From contig NZ_CP103288.1 in the NCBI RefSeq assembly GCF_024758005.1, forward strand, positions 4,030,001-4,094,000: DNA of 64,000 nt. The letters run 5' to 3'. Source of the stretch: Pseudarthrobacter sp. NS4. GTDB lineage: Bacteria > Actinomycetota > Actinomycetes > Actinomycetales > Micrococcaceae. The position numbers and the translations under genes were made by a program. Shown piece after piece: positions 33,834 through 43,681 of the stretch. The notes under the pieces were generated by a model. That model worked only from the letters and a program-made list of their open reading frames with translations. It did not search any database and was not told the DNA's origin. How positions within the stretch are numbered: the stretch's first letter is position 1; every line of letters begins with the position of its first letter.

Positions 33834-35594
33834 ATGAGTACCCCAGCGCTGGTGCTAGGCCCCATGATGCGGTATGTGGATGAGACGTCGGCGAGCATTT
33901 GGGTGGAGACCCGGAACACTTCCCTGGTCACCGTCAAAACAAGTGCCGGGGACTGGAAAGCGCCCACCTTCGCAGTGCACGGCCACCACTACGCATTGGT
34001 TGAAGTGGAGGGACTGGAACCCGGAACGGTAACGCCCTACACCGTGGAGGTCAACGGAGCGCACGTCTGGCCCGGGACGGATGAACACGGATTGGCGCCC
34101 GGTTCAGACGGCGAATTTCCGCCGCCGGTGATTGCCACCCTCAAGCCCGGCAAGCCCCTGCGGCTGGCGTACGGTTCCTGCCGCACCAGCGTCCCCCACG
34201 ATGCGTCCGGCAACCGGAGCCATGGGGTGGACTCCCTGCGGGCCTATGCGCTGAGAATGATGTCCGGCGGGGAGGAGCGATGGCCGGACCTGGTGGCCTT
34301 CCTGGGAGACCAGGTCTACGCGGACGCCACCAGCGACCAGATGCAGGAATTCATCAAGGCCCGCCGGGACATTAAGGCACCACCAGGCGAGGAACTCCAG
34401 GACTACGAGGAATACGCCTACCTCTACTACCTTGCCTGGTCCGACCCCGCCAACCGGTGGCTGATGTCCACCCTGCCCAGCGCCATGATCTTTGACGACC
34501 ATGACATCCGGGACGACTGGAACGCTTCACACAGCTGGCGGGAGGCGATGCAGGATGTTTCGTGGTGGCGTGGGCGGATCAAGGCCGGGCTGGCGTCCTA
34601 CTGGGTGTACCAGCACCTGGGGAACCTTTCACCACGTGAGCGCGCCGAGGACATCATCTGGCAGCGGATCGCCGCGCACCGGCGTGGGCAGGATTTAGAC
34701 GCCGGGCCCGATCCAAGTGCGGACCCCGATCCCAGTGCGGAGCTTGACCTGAGTGCGGAACTGGACAGCTTTGCGGAACGGGCAAACCAGGAACCGGAAT
34801 CCTATCGCTGGAGCTTCTGCCGGGATTTCGGCGATACTCGGCTAATCGTGGTGGACTCCCGTGCCGCCCGGGACCTCGCGCCCGACCACCGAGCCCTGCT
34901 GGACAAGGCCGAGATGGCCTGGCTGGACGAGCGGATGCAGGGCGGCTTCCGCCATCTCCTGGTGGCGACGTCCCTGCCGTTCCTGCTGCCGATGGGCCTG
35001 CACCACCTGGAATCCTGGGACGAAGCCGTGTCCCAGGGGGCATGGGGAAAGCTCGCTGCCTGGGTAGGCGAAAAGCTGCGCCAGGCAGCGGACCTTGAAC
35101 ATTGGGGAGCGTTCCAGGACAGCTTCCACCGCCTGGCGGCCATGGCCGTGGAGGTGGCTGACGGCAAACGGGGGCCGGCACCGGAAACCGTCGCCTTCCT
35201 GTCCGGGGACGTGCACTTCTCCTACGTCTCGGAGGTGGACAGGTCCTCGGGCAGCCGGATCATCCAGGCGGTGTGCTCGCCCATCCGGAATCCGCTGCCG
35301 CGGCTGCTGCGGTCCTTCGGGGCTGTTATGTCCTACGGTATTGCCACGCCAATCGGAGCCCTGGCAGCACGTTCAGCCAAGGTACCGGACCCGCCATTCC
35401 ATTGGTCCGGCACCGCGGGTCCATGGTTCGACAACAACCTGGCCTGCCTGGAAGTAGTGCCTGACGGGCTGAGGCTGTGGTGGCAAAAAGGCGTGGTGGA
35501 CGGCGGGGACAACCTTCATCCGCGGCTGGAACGCGTCGCGGACATCACCGTCGCTTCCCGCAAAACCGGGGCACCTGCCAGGGAGCGGCTGTAA
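33834..35594 (+). CDS. PhoD-like metallophosphatase
   Basis: Protein of 586 aa of the PhoD family. It has an N-terminal fibronectin-like domain (to about 100) and a metallophosphatase core with metal-ligand motifs LGDQVYAD (near 155), IFDDHDIRDDWN (near 220) and SGDVHFSY (near 460). No signal peptide is visible, so it may be cytosolic, unlike classical secreted PhoD phosphodiesterases. The substrate is not evident. The segment around residues 292-315 is an acidic insertion made of four 18-base tandem repeats. It is not clearly part of the galactosidase operon, lying 61 bases downstream. Confidence 0.85.
   Translation: MSTPALVLGPMMRYVDETSASIWVETRNTSLVTVKTSAGDWKAPTFAVHGHHYALVEVEGLEPGTVTPYTVEVNGAHVWPGTDEHGLAPGSDGEFPPPVIATLKPGKPLRLAYGSCRTSVPHDASGNRSHGVDSLRAYALRMMSGGEERWPDLVAFLGDQVYADATSDQMQEFIKARRDIKAPPGEELQDYEEYAYLYYLAWSDPANRWLMSTLPSAMIFDDHDIRDDWNASHSWREAMQDVSWWRGRIKAGLASYWVYQHLGNLSPRERAEDIIWQRIAAHRRGQDLDAGPDPSADPDPSAELDLSAELDSFAERANQEPESYRWSFCRDFGDTRLIVVDSRAARDLAPDHRALLDKAEMAWLDERMQGGFRHLLVATSLPFLLPMGLHHLESWDEAVSQGAWGKLAAWVGEKLRQAADLEHWGAFQDSFHRLAAMAVEVADGKRGPAPETVAFLSGDVHFSYVSEVDRSSGSRIIQAVCSPIRNPLPRLLRSFGAVMSYGIATPIGALAARSAKVPDPPFHWSGTAGPWFDNNLACLEVVPDGLRLWWQKGVVDGGDNLHPRLERVADITVASRKTGAPARERL
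34707..34778 (+). repeat. Four 18-base tandem repeats inside the phosphatase gene
   Basis: Four in-frame 18-base units. The first two differ at two bases (CCCGATCCAAGTGCGGAC and CCCGATCCCAGTGCGGAG); the third and fourth are more diverged. They encode a DPSAD/DLSAE-type acidic linker. Length variation by slippage would keep the frame. Confidence 0.85.
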
Positions 35595-35787
35595 CAGCTC
35601 CGGGGGACATGAAGCCCCCAACCGGTTATTGACATCGACTTCGGCCGGGAGCACGCTGAAGGCATCGCATGCAGGGTTTGGCAGGAAAAGGCGGGCACAC
35701 TCTACCTGCCGGGCTCTCCTCTATTCCGGAGCACCTCATCGCGCGTCCGGTTGAACCTTTATAACCACTCTTGTCCAGGAGATCGAC

Positions 35788-36162
35788 ATGCCCGCAGTAA
35801 CCGTCAAGGACCTTGAATCAAAATCCTTCAACGAACCTGATGAAAAGCGCCGCCCGCCCAAAACCGAAGTTGACGTGGTCACCCTGGCTGACACCACGCT
35901 GGGCAGGTTCACGTTCCAGCCCGGCTGGCGCTGGTCGGAGACCGTCAAAACGGTAGTCAATACGGACAGCTGCCAGAACAACCATCTGGGTTTCTGCACG
36001 TCGGGCACCCTGACAGTGCAAATGGATGATGGAACCCGGAAGACCATCCACGCCGGTGACGCTTACTCGATTCCGGCCGGCCATGATGCCTGGGTGGAAA
36101 ACGATGAGACGTTTGTTGGCTACGAAGTTATGAGTGCAGCGAGCTACGCCAAACCTGCCTAG
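35788..36162 (+). CDS. Small cupin-domain protein
   Basis: Single-domain cupin of 124 aa. Strands include TTLGRFTFQPGWRWSETVKTVV, NNHLGFCTSGTLTVQMDDG and HAGDAYSIPAGHDAWV. The classic metal-binding His residues are only partly kept: an NNHLGF His and a PAGHDAW His are visible. It could be a small metal-dependent enzyme or a binding protein; no substrate can be named. AGGAG precedes the ATG. It stands alone after a 193-base gap and its last 35 bases overlap the end of the convergent membrane protein. Confidence 0.78.
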   Translation: MPAVTVKDLESKSFNEPDEKRRPPKTEVDVVTLADTTLGRFTFQPGWRWSETVKTVVNTDSCQNNHLGFCTSGTLTVQMDDGTRKTIHAGDAYSIPAGHDAWVENDETFVGYEVMSAASYAKPA

Positions 36163-36616
36163 GTGAGGTGCCTTGGGCGGCTGCCGTTGGGCCGGCTCCA
36201 TCGCGCAGCCGCGCCACCAGCGTGGCGGCGAGCAACGCCGTCGCCATCTCCAGGGCGATGACCAGCAACAGCTGGGCGTCACCGGACGTATCGGCCGGGT
36301 ACGACGCCGGTCCCCCGCCGTGGGCGTGTCCCGCGCCGCCCGTTCCCAGCAGCAGCACGGTATGCAGGGCGGCCATTGCCACGGCCGACGCCGTCACCTG
36401 GTGGAGTGCGGCCACCCTGCTGTGCCGCCAGATGTGCAGGGCGCACGGCACGCACACGGCGGCCACAGCAACCATCAGGACGGCGAGCCAGGCGCCGTGG
36501 TGGCCGGACACCGCCACCCACACGTGCACCGCGCAGGAAACCGAGGTGACCGCCGCGCACACCCGGGGATGCAGGACGGGCCCGGCAACCCGGACCCGTC
36601 CCGCCGTCGTCGTCAT
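36128..36616 (-). CDS. Four-helix membrane protein, unknown
   Basis: Membrane protein of 162 aa with about four hydrophobic helices, Cys/His residues within or near them (CAVHVWV, VPCALHIWRHS) and a His-containing loop GHAHGGG. It follows the copper amine oxidase gene on the same strand by 22 bases. A role in copper delivery or binding is imaginable but unsupported by a family match. Start ATG 36616 has AGGAG directly abutting it, unusual spacing; ATG 36664 would overlap the oxidase end by 26 bases. Confidence 0.55.
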   Translation of the reverse strand: MTTTAGRVRVAGPVLHPRVCAAVTSVSCAVHVWVAVSGHHGAWLAVLMVAVAAVCVPCALHIWRHSRVAALHQVTASAVAMAALHTVLLLGTGGAGHAHGGGPASYPADTSGDAQLLLVIALEMATALLAATLVARLRDGAGPTAAAQGTSPRQVWRSSLHS

Positions 36617-36638
36617 CTCCTGAATCCCGTAGCCGCTA

Positions 36639-38588
36639 TTAGTGGCAGCCGCCGGAGCCGGCATCGCTGTGGCAGCTGCCTGCGGACTGCTTGGAGCTGG
36701 CAGGCACGTCCAGGACGGGGCTGCGGTCGAAGAAGCCCTCGGGGCGGAGTTTGAAGCCCACGGTGTCCACGGGCATGATGGGCCAGTCCTCCACCCGCGG
36801 GAAATGGGTCAGGCCGAAGGTGTGCCAGAGGACGATGTCCTGGCCGTCGATGTCCCGGTCCTGTGCCACGTAGGCGGGCAGCCCTGCACCGCCGGCGTGC
36901 TGGTTCACGAAGTCGCCCGTGGGGTAGCGCTCCTCCTCGGCGTAGCGGGTGACCCAGAGGTCCTTGGTGGCGAACGCGGCGCGGGCGGCGATGGAGGATC
37001 CGGGGTCGGCCAGCAGCGTGGGCTGGTTTTGGGAGTGGAGCTTGTAGCCCACCGGCTCCCCAAGCCGGTTGCGGGATTCGGGGTTGGAGATGATCCACGT
37101 CCGGCCCGTGCCGGCGTCAGCCTCACGGACACCCTCGGATTCACGTGTCAGCACGGTGCGCTTGCGGGAGAACGCGTTGCCCCGCTCGTTGCCCTGCCCC
37201 ATGGCCTGGCGGACCACGTCTTCCTCTTCCACCCGGTTGGTGAACCCGTCAATGGCCATGTCCAGCCGGGCGCTGAACAGGTGCTGGTGGTAGGGGGCAC
37301 CCAGGCCCGGTGCCAGCTGGGAGATGTTCTCCGAGCCGCCCTCCGGGAAGGCGGAAGTGAACACCACGCCGGTGGCCTTGGCTTCGAACTCGATGGTGCC
37401 GTCCAGGTAGAGATACCAGTAGAAGCCGTAGTCGTAGTTGCCGATGGTGGTGAAGAAGGAGATCACCAGGCGGCGGTTCCGGCGGGTGTAGTTGACCCCG
37501 GACCACAAGTCGCTGTGCTTGGCCAGGATCCCCCAGTCCTCCTCATGCATGCAGATGCCGTTCCGGATTTCCCGGGGGTTGCCGAAGGCGTCCGAGATGA
37601 CCGGGCTCAGGTAGGTGATCTCGCCCAGGCAGTCACAGCCGAGCTCCAGGGAGTTGGCGTACTGGCCCACCAGGTACTCGCCGGTGTCGAAGTAGTTCTG
37701 CCAGGACCGGACGGGCGAGGGGTCGCCGTACGGGACCACCATCTCGGCGATGGAGGCGCGGTTGATGATGGGACGTATACGGTCGCCATCCTGGAAGGCG
37801 AGGTTGTGCAGGACCACGCCTTCGCGGACGTCAAAGCCGACGTCGACGCTCCACTTTTCCCATTCCACGTGGTTGCCGCCGCTGACCGTGAAGCTGGGGC
37901 CTTCGGGCTGGGTGATGCTGATCGGTTTCTGGGTGGTGCGCAGCGGGCCGGTCAGTTCCGGATCGGTGTAGTTGCCGTGCCCGGCCGGGATCGGCATGGG
38001 ACCGAGGTCCAGCACCTGGGTGACTTCCTTGTTGACCACGTCCACGTAGGCCACGAGCCCATCCACCGGATGCGCCCAGGCGCTGTCCTCCGGAAACTCC
38101 TGGACGAACGCCAGGCCACGCAGGATCCGGCGCCCCTTTTCTTCGGCGTACTCGAACACGCCCGCGGAAAGCGGGGCCACGCGTACCTTGGAGACGTCCA
38201 GGTCACGTGCCGCCAGCGCGGCCAGCCAGCGCTCATCACCGGCCAGCAGCGCCTCCACCACCTCAAACTCCTCCTCCAGGACTGGAAGCTCACCCGCCAC
38301 CGCAGTGTCGAGTTCGACGGCGGAGACCACCTTTTGGTGCGTGACGGAGACGATGACGTCATGCGGTGCACCACCGGAGACATCGTGGACGAAGACCCGG
38401 AAGCGCCGGTCGGCCGGCTCATCGGTAAGTGCCGAAGCTTCCCGTGGCGGCTCCAGGAGGCCGAGGTAGGCGATCCGGTACTGGGGGCCCAGATGGCCCC
38501 CGGACCGCAGGATGGACCGGACCTCGAGGATCTCCTCGCCGGTGGCAAGGCGGAATGGGGAGGCGGTGCTGGTTGGAGCAAGTGTCAT
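36639..38588 (-). CDS. Copper-containing primary-amine oxidase (histamine/phenylethylamine type)
   Basis: Cytosolic copper amine oxidase of 649 aa, close in layout to the Arthrobacter globiformis enzyme. It oxidises a primary amine to aldehyde, ammonia and H2O2 using topaquinone. Tyr385 in [10 protein letters not shown] is the topaquinone precursor, Asp301 in [10 protein letters not shown] the catalytic base, and His434, His436 and His595 (in PYHQHLF and GLTHFPR) the copper ligands. The C-terminus ends in a Cys/His/Ser-rich tail ([12 protein letters not shown]). The neighbouring TetR gene is divergent, with an operator between them. Histamine, tyramine or phenylethylamine are candidate substrates. 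Confidence 0.95.
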   Translation of the reverse strand: MTLAPTSTASPFRLATGEEILEVRSILRSGGHLGPQYRIAYLGLLEPPREASALTDEPADRRFRVFVHDVSGGAPHDVIVSVTHQKVVSAVELDTAVAGELPVLEEEFEVVEALLAGDERWLAALAARDLDVSKVRVAPLSAGVFEYAEEKGRRILRGLAFVQEFPEDSAWAHPVDGLVAYVDVVNKEVTQVLDLGPMPIPAGHGNYTDPELTGPLRTTQKPISITQPEGPSFTVSGGNHVEWEKWSVDVGFDVREGVVLHNLAFQDGDRIRPIINRASIAEMVVPYGDPSPVRSWQNYFDTGEYLVGQYANSLELGCDCLGEITYLSPVISDAFGNPREIRNGICMHEEDWGILAKHSDLWSGVNYTRRNRRLVISFFTTIGNYDYGFYWYLYLDGTIEFEAKATGVVFTSAFPEGGSENISQLAPGLGAPYHQHLFSARLDMAIDGFTNRVEEEDVVRQAMGQGNERGNAFSRKRTVLTRESEGVREADAGTGRTWIISNPESRNRLGEPVGYKLHSQNQPTLLADPGSSIAARAAFATKDLWVTRYAEEERYPTGDFVNQHAGGAGLPAYVAQDRDIDGQDIVLWHTFGLTHFPRVEDWPIMPVDTVGFKLRPEGFFDRSPVLDVPASSKQSAGSCHSDAGSGGCH

Positions 38589-38623
38589 GGGGGAACCTTT
38601 GTCCTGGCCGTTTCCGGTCGGCG

Positions 38624-38655
38624 GGTTTATTTTCTATAGTTGTAGAGAATAAACC
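38624..38655. promoter_or_regulatory. TetR-type palindrome between amine oxidase and regulator
   Basis: Imperfect 32-base inverted repeat centred at 38639/38640. Arms begin GGTTTATTTTCTA and end TAGAGAATAAACC, 13 of 16 positions symmetric. It lies in the 122-base divergent gap and is AT-rich against the surroundings, so it probably overlaps the oxidase promoter and binds the TetR protein. Confidence 0.7.
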
Positions 38656-38710
38656 TCCGTAACATGGCTCACAAGAGTCTGAGCGAAATATTTCCTGGGA
38701 GTGGCCCGCG

Positions 38711-39295
38711 GTGCCGAAGATAGTTGACCATGACGAGCGCCGCCTGGAACTGGTGGATGCCACCTGGCGCATCATCGCCCGCCAGGGCCTGGAAGGGGCC
38801 ACCATGCGGGAGATCGCGATGGAGGCCGGCTTCGCCAACGGGGCGCTCAAACCATACTTCCCCACCAAGGACACGCTCCTGGAATTCGCGTTCGGCCACG
38901 TCTTCAACCGCACCAACCAGCGGATCGCGGACGTCACCAACGGCAAGTCGGGCCTGGCCGCCCTGCGGGCCTTCTGCCTTGAAGTCCTCCCCCTGGACGA
39001 GGAGCGCATCAACGAAGCGCGGATCGTCATCCCGTTCTGGCAGAAGGCAGCCAACGACCCGCAGAAGGCCGGGATACACCAGCAGTCCATGAACGAGTGG
39101 GCAGCCACCATCCGGCGCTTCCTGGCGGAGGCGCGGGACAGCGGCGACATCCGCGCCGCCGTCGACGATTCCATCCTGGCCGGCCAGCTCCTGAACATGC
39201 TGCTCGGCGCACAGATCGAGGCGGCACTCGCACCGGAGGGCCGAAAGGACTTCGGGCATGCAGCCCAGCTCGAGGCATACCTGGCCCTGCTATGA
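38711..39295 (+). CDS. TetR-family transcriptional regulator
   Basis: TetR regulator of 194 aa. N-terminal HTH GATMREIAMEAGFANGALKPYFPTKDTLLEFAF at about 30-62, then a helical ligand domain. GTG start with GGGAGTGG before it. It is divergent from the amine oxidase and its last codons overlap the next gene's ATG (ATGA). It probably represses both the oxidase and its own operon through the palindrome at 38624-38655; an amine or aldehyde would be the natural ligand, but that is inferred. Confidence 0.88.
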   Translation: MPKIVDHDERRLELVDATWRIIARQGLEGATMREIAMEAGFANGALKPYFPTKDTLLEFAFGHVFNRTNQRIADVTNGKSGLAALRAFCLEVLPLDEERINEARIVIPFWQKAANDPQKAGIHQQSMNEWAATIRRFLAEARDSGDIRAAVDDSILAGQLLNMLLGAQIEAALAPEGRKDFGHAAQLEAYLALL

Positions 39296-40389
39296 CCATT
39301 CCCCTGGACATTGACACTCCTGACATCCTGGTGGACCTTGACATCCTGGAGCGGAACATCGCCCGGATGGCGGACACCGTCCGGTCGAAAGGCCTCGCCC
39401 TTCGCCCGCATGCCAAGACGCACAAGATCCCGGAGATCGCCGCACGCCAGCTGGCCGCGGGAGCCACCGGACTTACGGTGGCAACCATCGGCGAGGCGGA
39501 AGCCTTCGCAGCCGCCGGAGTGGACAACCTCTTCATTGCCTACCCCCTGTGGGTCTCGCACCGGAAGGCTGAACGGCTCCGGCGCCTGGCGGAAAACGCC
39601 ACGGTCGCCGTCGGCGTGGACTCGGCAGAGGGCGCAACAATGCTCGGAACAGGCCTGGGGCCGGCAGCCGGGAAGGTGAGTGTGCTCGTTGAAATCGACA
39701 GCGGGCACCACCGCAGCGGGGTCCGGCCGCGGGCAGCGGCGGACATAGCAAAAGCAGCGTCCGACGCCGGCCTGAACGTCGCGGGGATCTTCACCTTCCC
39801 CGGCCACAGCTACGCCCCCGGCATGTCGGCGGAGGCAGCTGCACAGGAGCAGGACGCGCTTAGCCTGGCCGCGGAATCGCTCGCCGCAGCCGGGTTCCAC
39901 GCGGCGGTGCGAAGCGGAGGGTCCACACCCACCGCACTGCTGACCGAAAGCTCGACAGCAACGGAGGTGCGGCCGGGCGTCTACGTATTCGGCGACGCCC
40001 AGCAGCTTGAGCTTGCCCGGTGCGACCTGGCGGACATCGCCCTGACCGTGGCAGCCACAGTGGTAAGCCACCACGAGGCCCCGGCCGAAGTACCCGAACG
40101 CTTCATCATCGACGCCGGCAGCAAGATCCTGGGCAGTGACCGGCCAGCCTGGGCCAGCGGCTTCGGGCGCCTGATGGATTACCCGGACGCGCGAATCACC
40201 GCCCTTTCGGAACACCACGCCACGGTCGAGTGGCACGGACCCGGAGGCCGGCCTGCCTTGGGCGACCGCTTGCGCATCATCCCGAACCACGTCTGCCTGG
40301 CCATCAACCTTGTGGACGACATTGCCGTCACCAGCGCCGGGAAGCTCGTGGACCGCTGGACGGTGGCGGCGCGGGGCAGGAACGCGTAG
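39292..40389 (+). CDS. D-threonine aldolase / D-serine dehydratase-like PLP enzyme
   Basis: Fold-type III PLP enzyme of 365 aa. The N-terminal alanine-racemase-like barrel holds the PLP Lys in LRPHAKTHK (about 38-45). The C-terminal domain ends in PNHVCLAINL, with His333 and Cys335 as likely metal ligands. D-threonine aldolases cleave D-3-hydroxy amino acids to glycine and aldehyde; D-serine dehydratases give pyruvate and ammonia. The H-x-C pair fits a metal-dependent member of either group, so specificity is open. It is coupled to the TetR gene by ATGA and ends before a strong hairpin. Confidence 0.82.
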   Translation: MTIPLDIDTPDILVDLDILERNIARMADTVRSKGLALRPHAKTHKIPEIAARQLAAGATGLTVATIGEAEAFAAAGVDNLFIAYPLWVSHRKAERLRRLAENATVAVGVDSAEGATMLGTGLGPAAGKVSVLVEIDSGHHRSGVRPRAAADIAKAASDAGLNVAGIFTFPGHSYAPGMSAEAAAQEQDALSLAAESLAAAGFHAAVRSGGSTPTALLTESSTATEVRPGVYVFGDAQQLELARCDLADIALTVAATVVSHHEAPAEVPERFIIDAGSKILGSDRPAWASGFGRLMDYPDARITALSEHHATVEWHGPGGRPALGDRLRIIPNHVCLAINLVDDIAVTSAGKLVDRWTVAARGRNA

Positions 40390-40397
40390 TAGCGTTA

Positions 40398-40431
40398 GGT
40401 TCTTTTTTCGCCCACTGTTGAAAAAAGAACC
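40398..40431. terminator. Rho-independent-like hairpin
   Basis: Perfect 12-base inverted repeat GGTTCTTTTTTC / GAAAAAAGAACC with a ten-base loop, nine bases after the aldolase-like stop. AT-rich stem; likely terminates the TetR operon. Confidence 0.72.
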
Positions 40432-40513
40432 GGCTGGCCCTAACCTGAATGAACTGTGTCGCAGGGCACAGCTCCCGGGGAACTCAGATGGCCATCCATC
40501 GTCAGGAACATCC

Positions 40514-41476
40514 ATGCCAGCGCCAGCAACAGCCCAGCCTGCAAACCAAAACCTCAAGGCCAGCGTCGCCACGTCCTTTGACCACTGGAAGCACCTCGTG
40601 GCCGAGTCCTTCGTGCCGCTCGCCGCCAGGACGGCAGACGTGGACGGTTTCAGTGGACGGATGCGCTCACGGGTGCTGGACCGGATGTCCATCGTGGAAG
40701 TCACTGCCACGTCGCATGAAGTGCACCGCACCCCGGCCCTGATTGCCCAGGCCCACGAGCGGTATTTCAAGCTCAATCTGCAACTGGAGGGCACAGGCCT
40801 GCTGATCCAGGACAGCCGCGAGGCCGTCCTCCTGCCCGGCGACCTGGCCATCTACGACACCAACCGGCCCTACACCCTCACATTCGAGGAGCAGGCGCGG
40901 ATCATGGTGGTGATGTTCCCGTGCGACGCGCTGTCCCTGCCCACGGACTACGTGGGCCAGCTCGCCGCCGTGCGCATGGCGGGCGGCACCGGCCTCAGTG
41001 GAATCGTGGGGCAGTTCATCCGCCAGCTGTCCGAAAACCTCGAAGTCCTGAGCGGTCCCAGCGGCTCGAGGCTGGCAACGAACGCGCTGGACCTGGTGTC
41101 CACCATGCTGCATGCCGAAATGGACATTACACCGGACCGGATGAGGCCCCAGGCCCTCCTGGCAGTGTCCGTCCGTGAGTACATCGAGGCCAACCTGTCT
41201 GACCCCCTGCTGTCACCGGCCAGCATCGCCGCCGCACACTTCATCTCCACGCGGCACCTGCACAACATCTTCCAGGAGTCCGGGACCACCGTGTCCAGCT
41301 GGATTCGAAGCCAGCGCCTGGCCGGTGCCCGCCGTGACCTGCGCGACCCCCTGCATGCCGGCAAATCCGTGGGCGCCGTCGCGGCCCGCTGGGGATTCCT
41401 CGACGCCGCGCACTTCAGCCGCACGTTCCGGGACGCTTTTGGCGTCCCGCCCAGCGACTGGCGCCGGGGCGGGTAG
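40514..41476 (+). CDS. AraC-family transcriptional regulator
   Basis: Regulator of 320 aa. The N-terminal part (about 20-190) resembles the AraC_binding_2 domain, with YFKLNLQLEGTGLLIQDSREAVLLPGDLAIYDTNRPYTL. The C-terminal AraC DNA-binding domain (about 215-318) holds two HTHs, including FISTRHLHNIFQESGTTVSSWIR and AARWGFLDAAHFSRTFRDAFGVPPSDWR. AGGAA precedes the ATG. This domain plan is shared with FeaR, which activates amine-degradation genes, so control of the nearby amine oxidase is plausible. Its stop is six bases from the convergent glutamate dehydrogenase stop. Confidence 0.88.
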   Translation: MPAPATAQPANQNLKASVATSFDHWKHLVAESFVPLAARTADVDGFSGRMRSRVLDRMSIVEVTATSHEVHRTPALIAQAHERYFKLNLQLEGTGLLIQDSREAVLLPGDLAIYDTNRPYTLTFEEQARIMVVMFPCDALSLPTDYVGQLAAVRMAGGTGLSGIVGQFIRQLSENLEVLSGPSGSRLATNALDLVSTMLHAEMDITPDRMRPQALLAVSVREYIEANLSDPLLSPASIAAAHFISTRHLHNIFQESGTTVSSWIRSQRLAGARRDLRDPLHAGKSVGAVAARWGFLDAAHFSRTFRDAFGVPPSDWRRGG

Positions 41477-41482
41477 CACCTG

Positions 41483-42835
<1,353 letters not shown>

Positions 42836-42991
42836 CTAGAGCCAAATGCAGGACGACCGCCAGGCAATAGGGGCACTCCCGCGGGTCCGCAATCCAAACT
42901 AACGGATTACGACCGGGCTGCTGTAGGCGGCAGGACGACCTTCCACTAATCTCCGTAATGTGACATCTCAATTCCACCAAACGAAAAAAGT

Positions 42992-43681
42992 ATGCACACG
43001 ATCCCAGCCGCGGGCAGGTGCCTGATGGCCTACATCTGCCTGCTGCTCTCCGGTGCAGCCCTGCTCGTCAACGGGCTGGCCACGCTCGGGGTCCTTCCCC
43101 GCCGCGACGCCGGCGTCCTCAACCTGGTGGTCGGCTCCGTCCAGCTGGTGCTGGGCGTGGCGTACCTGGCCTCGGATGCATCGCCGGGCGGGGCGGCCGC
43201 AGGGGCGTTGCTGACTGCCGCCGGAATGTTCCTCTTCGGCCTGACCTACGTGTATGTGGGGCTGGATGTCCTGCTGGGCCTCGGGTCCCGGGGACTGGGG
43301 TGGTTCTGCGGCATGGTGGGAGTCTTTGGCCTGCTGCTTTGCGCCATCTGGCTGGGGACCGACCCCCTGCTGGCAGTCCTGTGGCTGTGCTGGTCGGCGT
43401 TGTGGGGCCTGCTCTTCGCTTCCATGGCACTGGGCCTGGAACACCTGGACCCTTTTATCGGCTGGGCGCTGGTATTGACAAGCCAGGTGACTGCCACCGT
43501 TCCTGCATTCCTCGGCCTGGCCGGGATCTGGCCGGGTGGGCCTGTTGCGGGGTGGCTGGCGGCAGCATTCCTGGCCGCGCTTTTTGCCCTGGCACGCCTG
43601 CTGGCCCGGCGCGGAGCCGCTCCGCGCCGGCCCGGCTCAGCGCCGCTTCCCGGTTCCGTTGCCCGGGACGCAGCCAGCTAG
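42992..43681 (+). CDS. AmiS/UreI-family transporter
   Basis: Membrane protein of 229 aa with six to seven helices resembling AmiS/UreI channels. It has the opening LLLSGAALLVNGLATLG, FLFGLTYVYVGLDVLLGLGSRGLGWFCGMV in the middle, and an Arg/Pro-rich tail of about 25 residues. AmiS/UreI proteins pass short amides or urea. The homology starts at about ATG 43025, which may be the true start (AGGTG before it); 42992 is the longest reading. No amidase or urease gene is in the window. It converges tail to tail on the permease, and their stops overlap within CTAG. Confidence 0.8.
   Translation: MHTIPAAGRCLMAYICLLLSGAALLVNGLATLGVLPRRDAGVLNLVVGSVQLVLGVAYLASDASPGGAAAGALLTAAGMFLFGLTYVYVGLDVLLGLGSRGLGWFCGMVGVFGLLLCAIWLGTDPLLAVLWLCWSALWGLLFASMALGLEHLDPFIGWALVLTSQVTATVPAFLGLAGIWPGGPVAGWLAAAFLAALFALARLLARRGAAPRRPGSAPLPGSVARDAAS

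Noticed and set aside
35602..35619. Short GGGGG/CCCCC stem after the phosphatase gene
   Set aside because: Only five base pairs with an eight-base loop and no T-tract; too weak to call a terminator.
36617..36664. Longer start for the four-helix membrane protein
   Set aside because: It would overlap the amine oxidase by 26 bases and has no ribosome site; 36616 is only slightly better, so the start remains open.
36642..38639. 665-codon open frame on the plus strand
   Set aside because: It is antisense to the copper amine oxidase, whose active-site residues are all in place; the frame has no ribosome site or domain.
38419..40851. Long minus-strand open frame across the TetR and aldolase-like genes
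   Set aside because: It overlaps two well-supported plus-strand genes and the divergent promoter; composition is that of a shadow frame.
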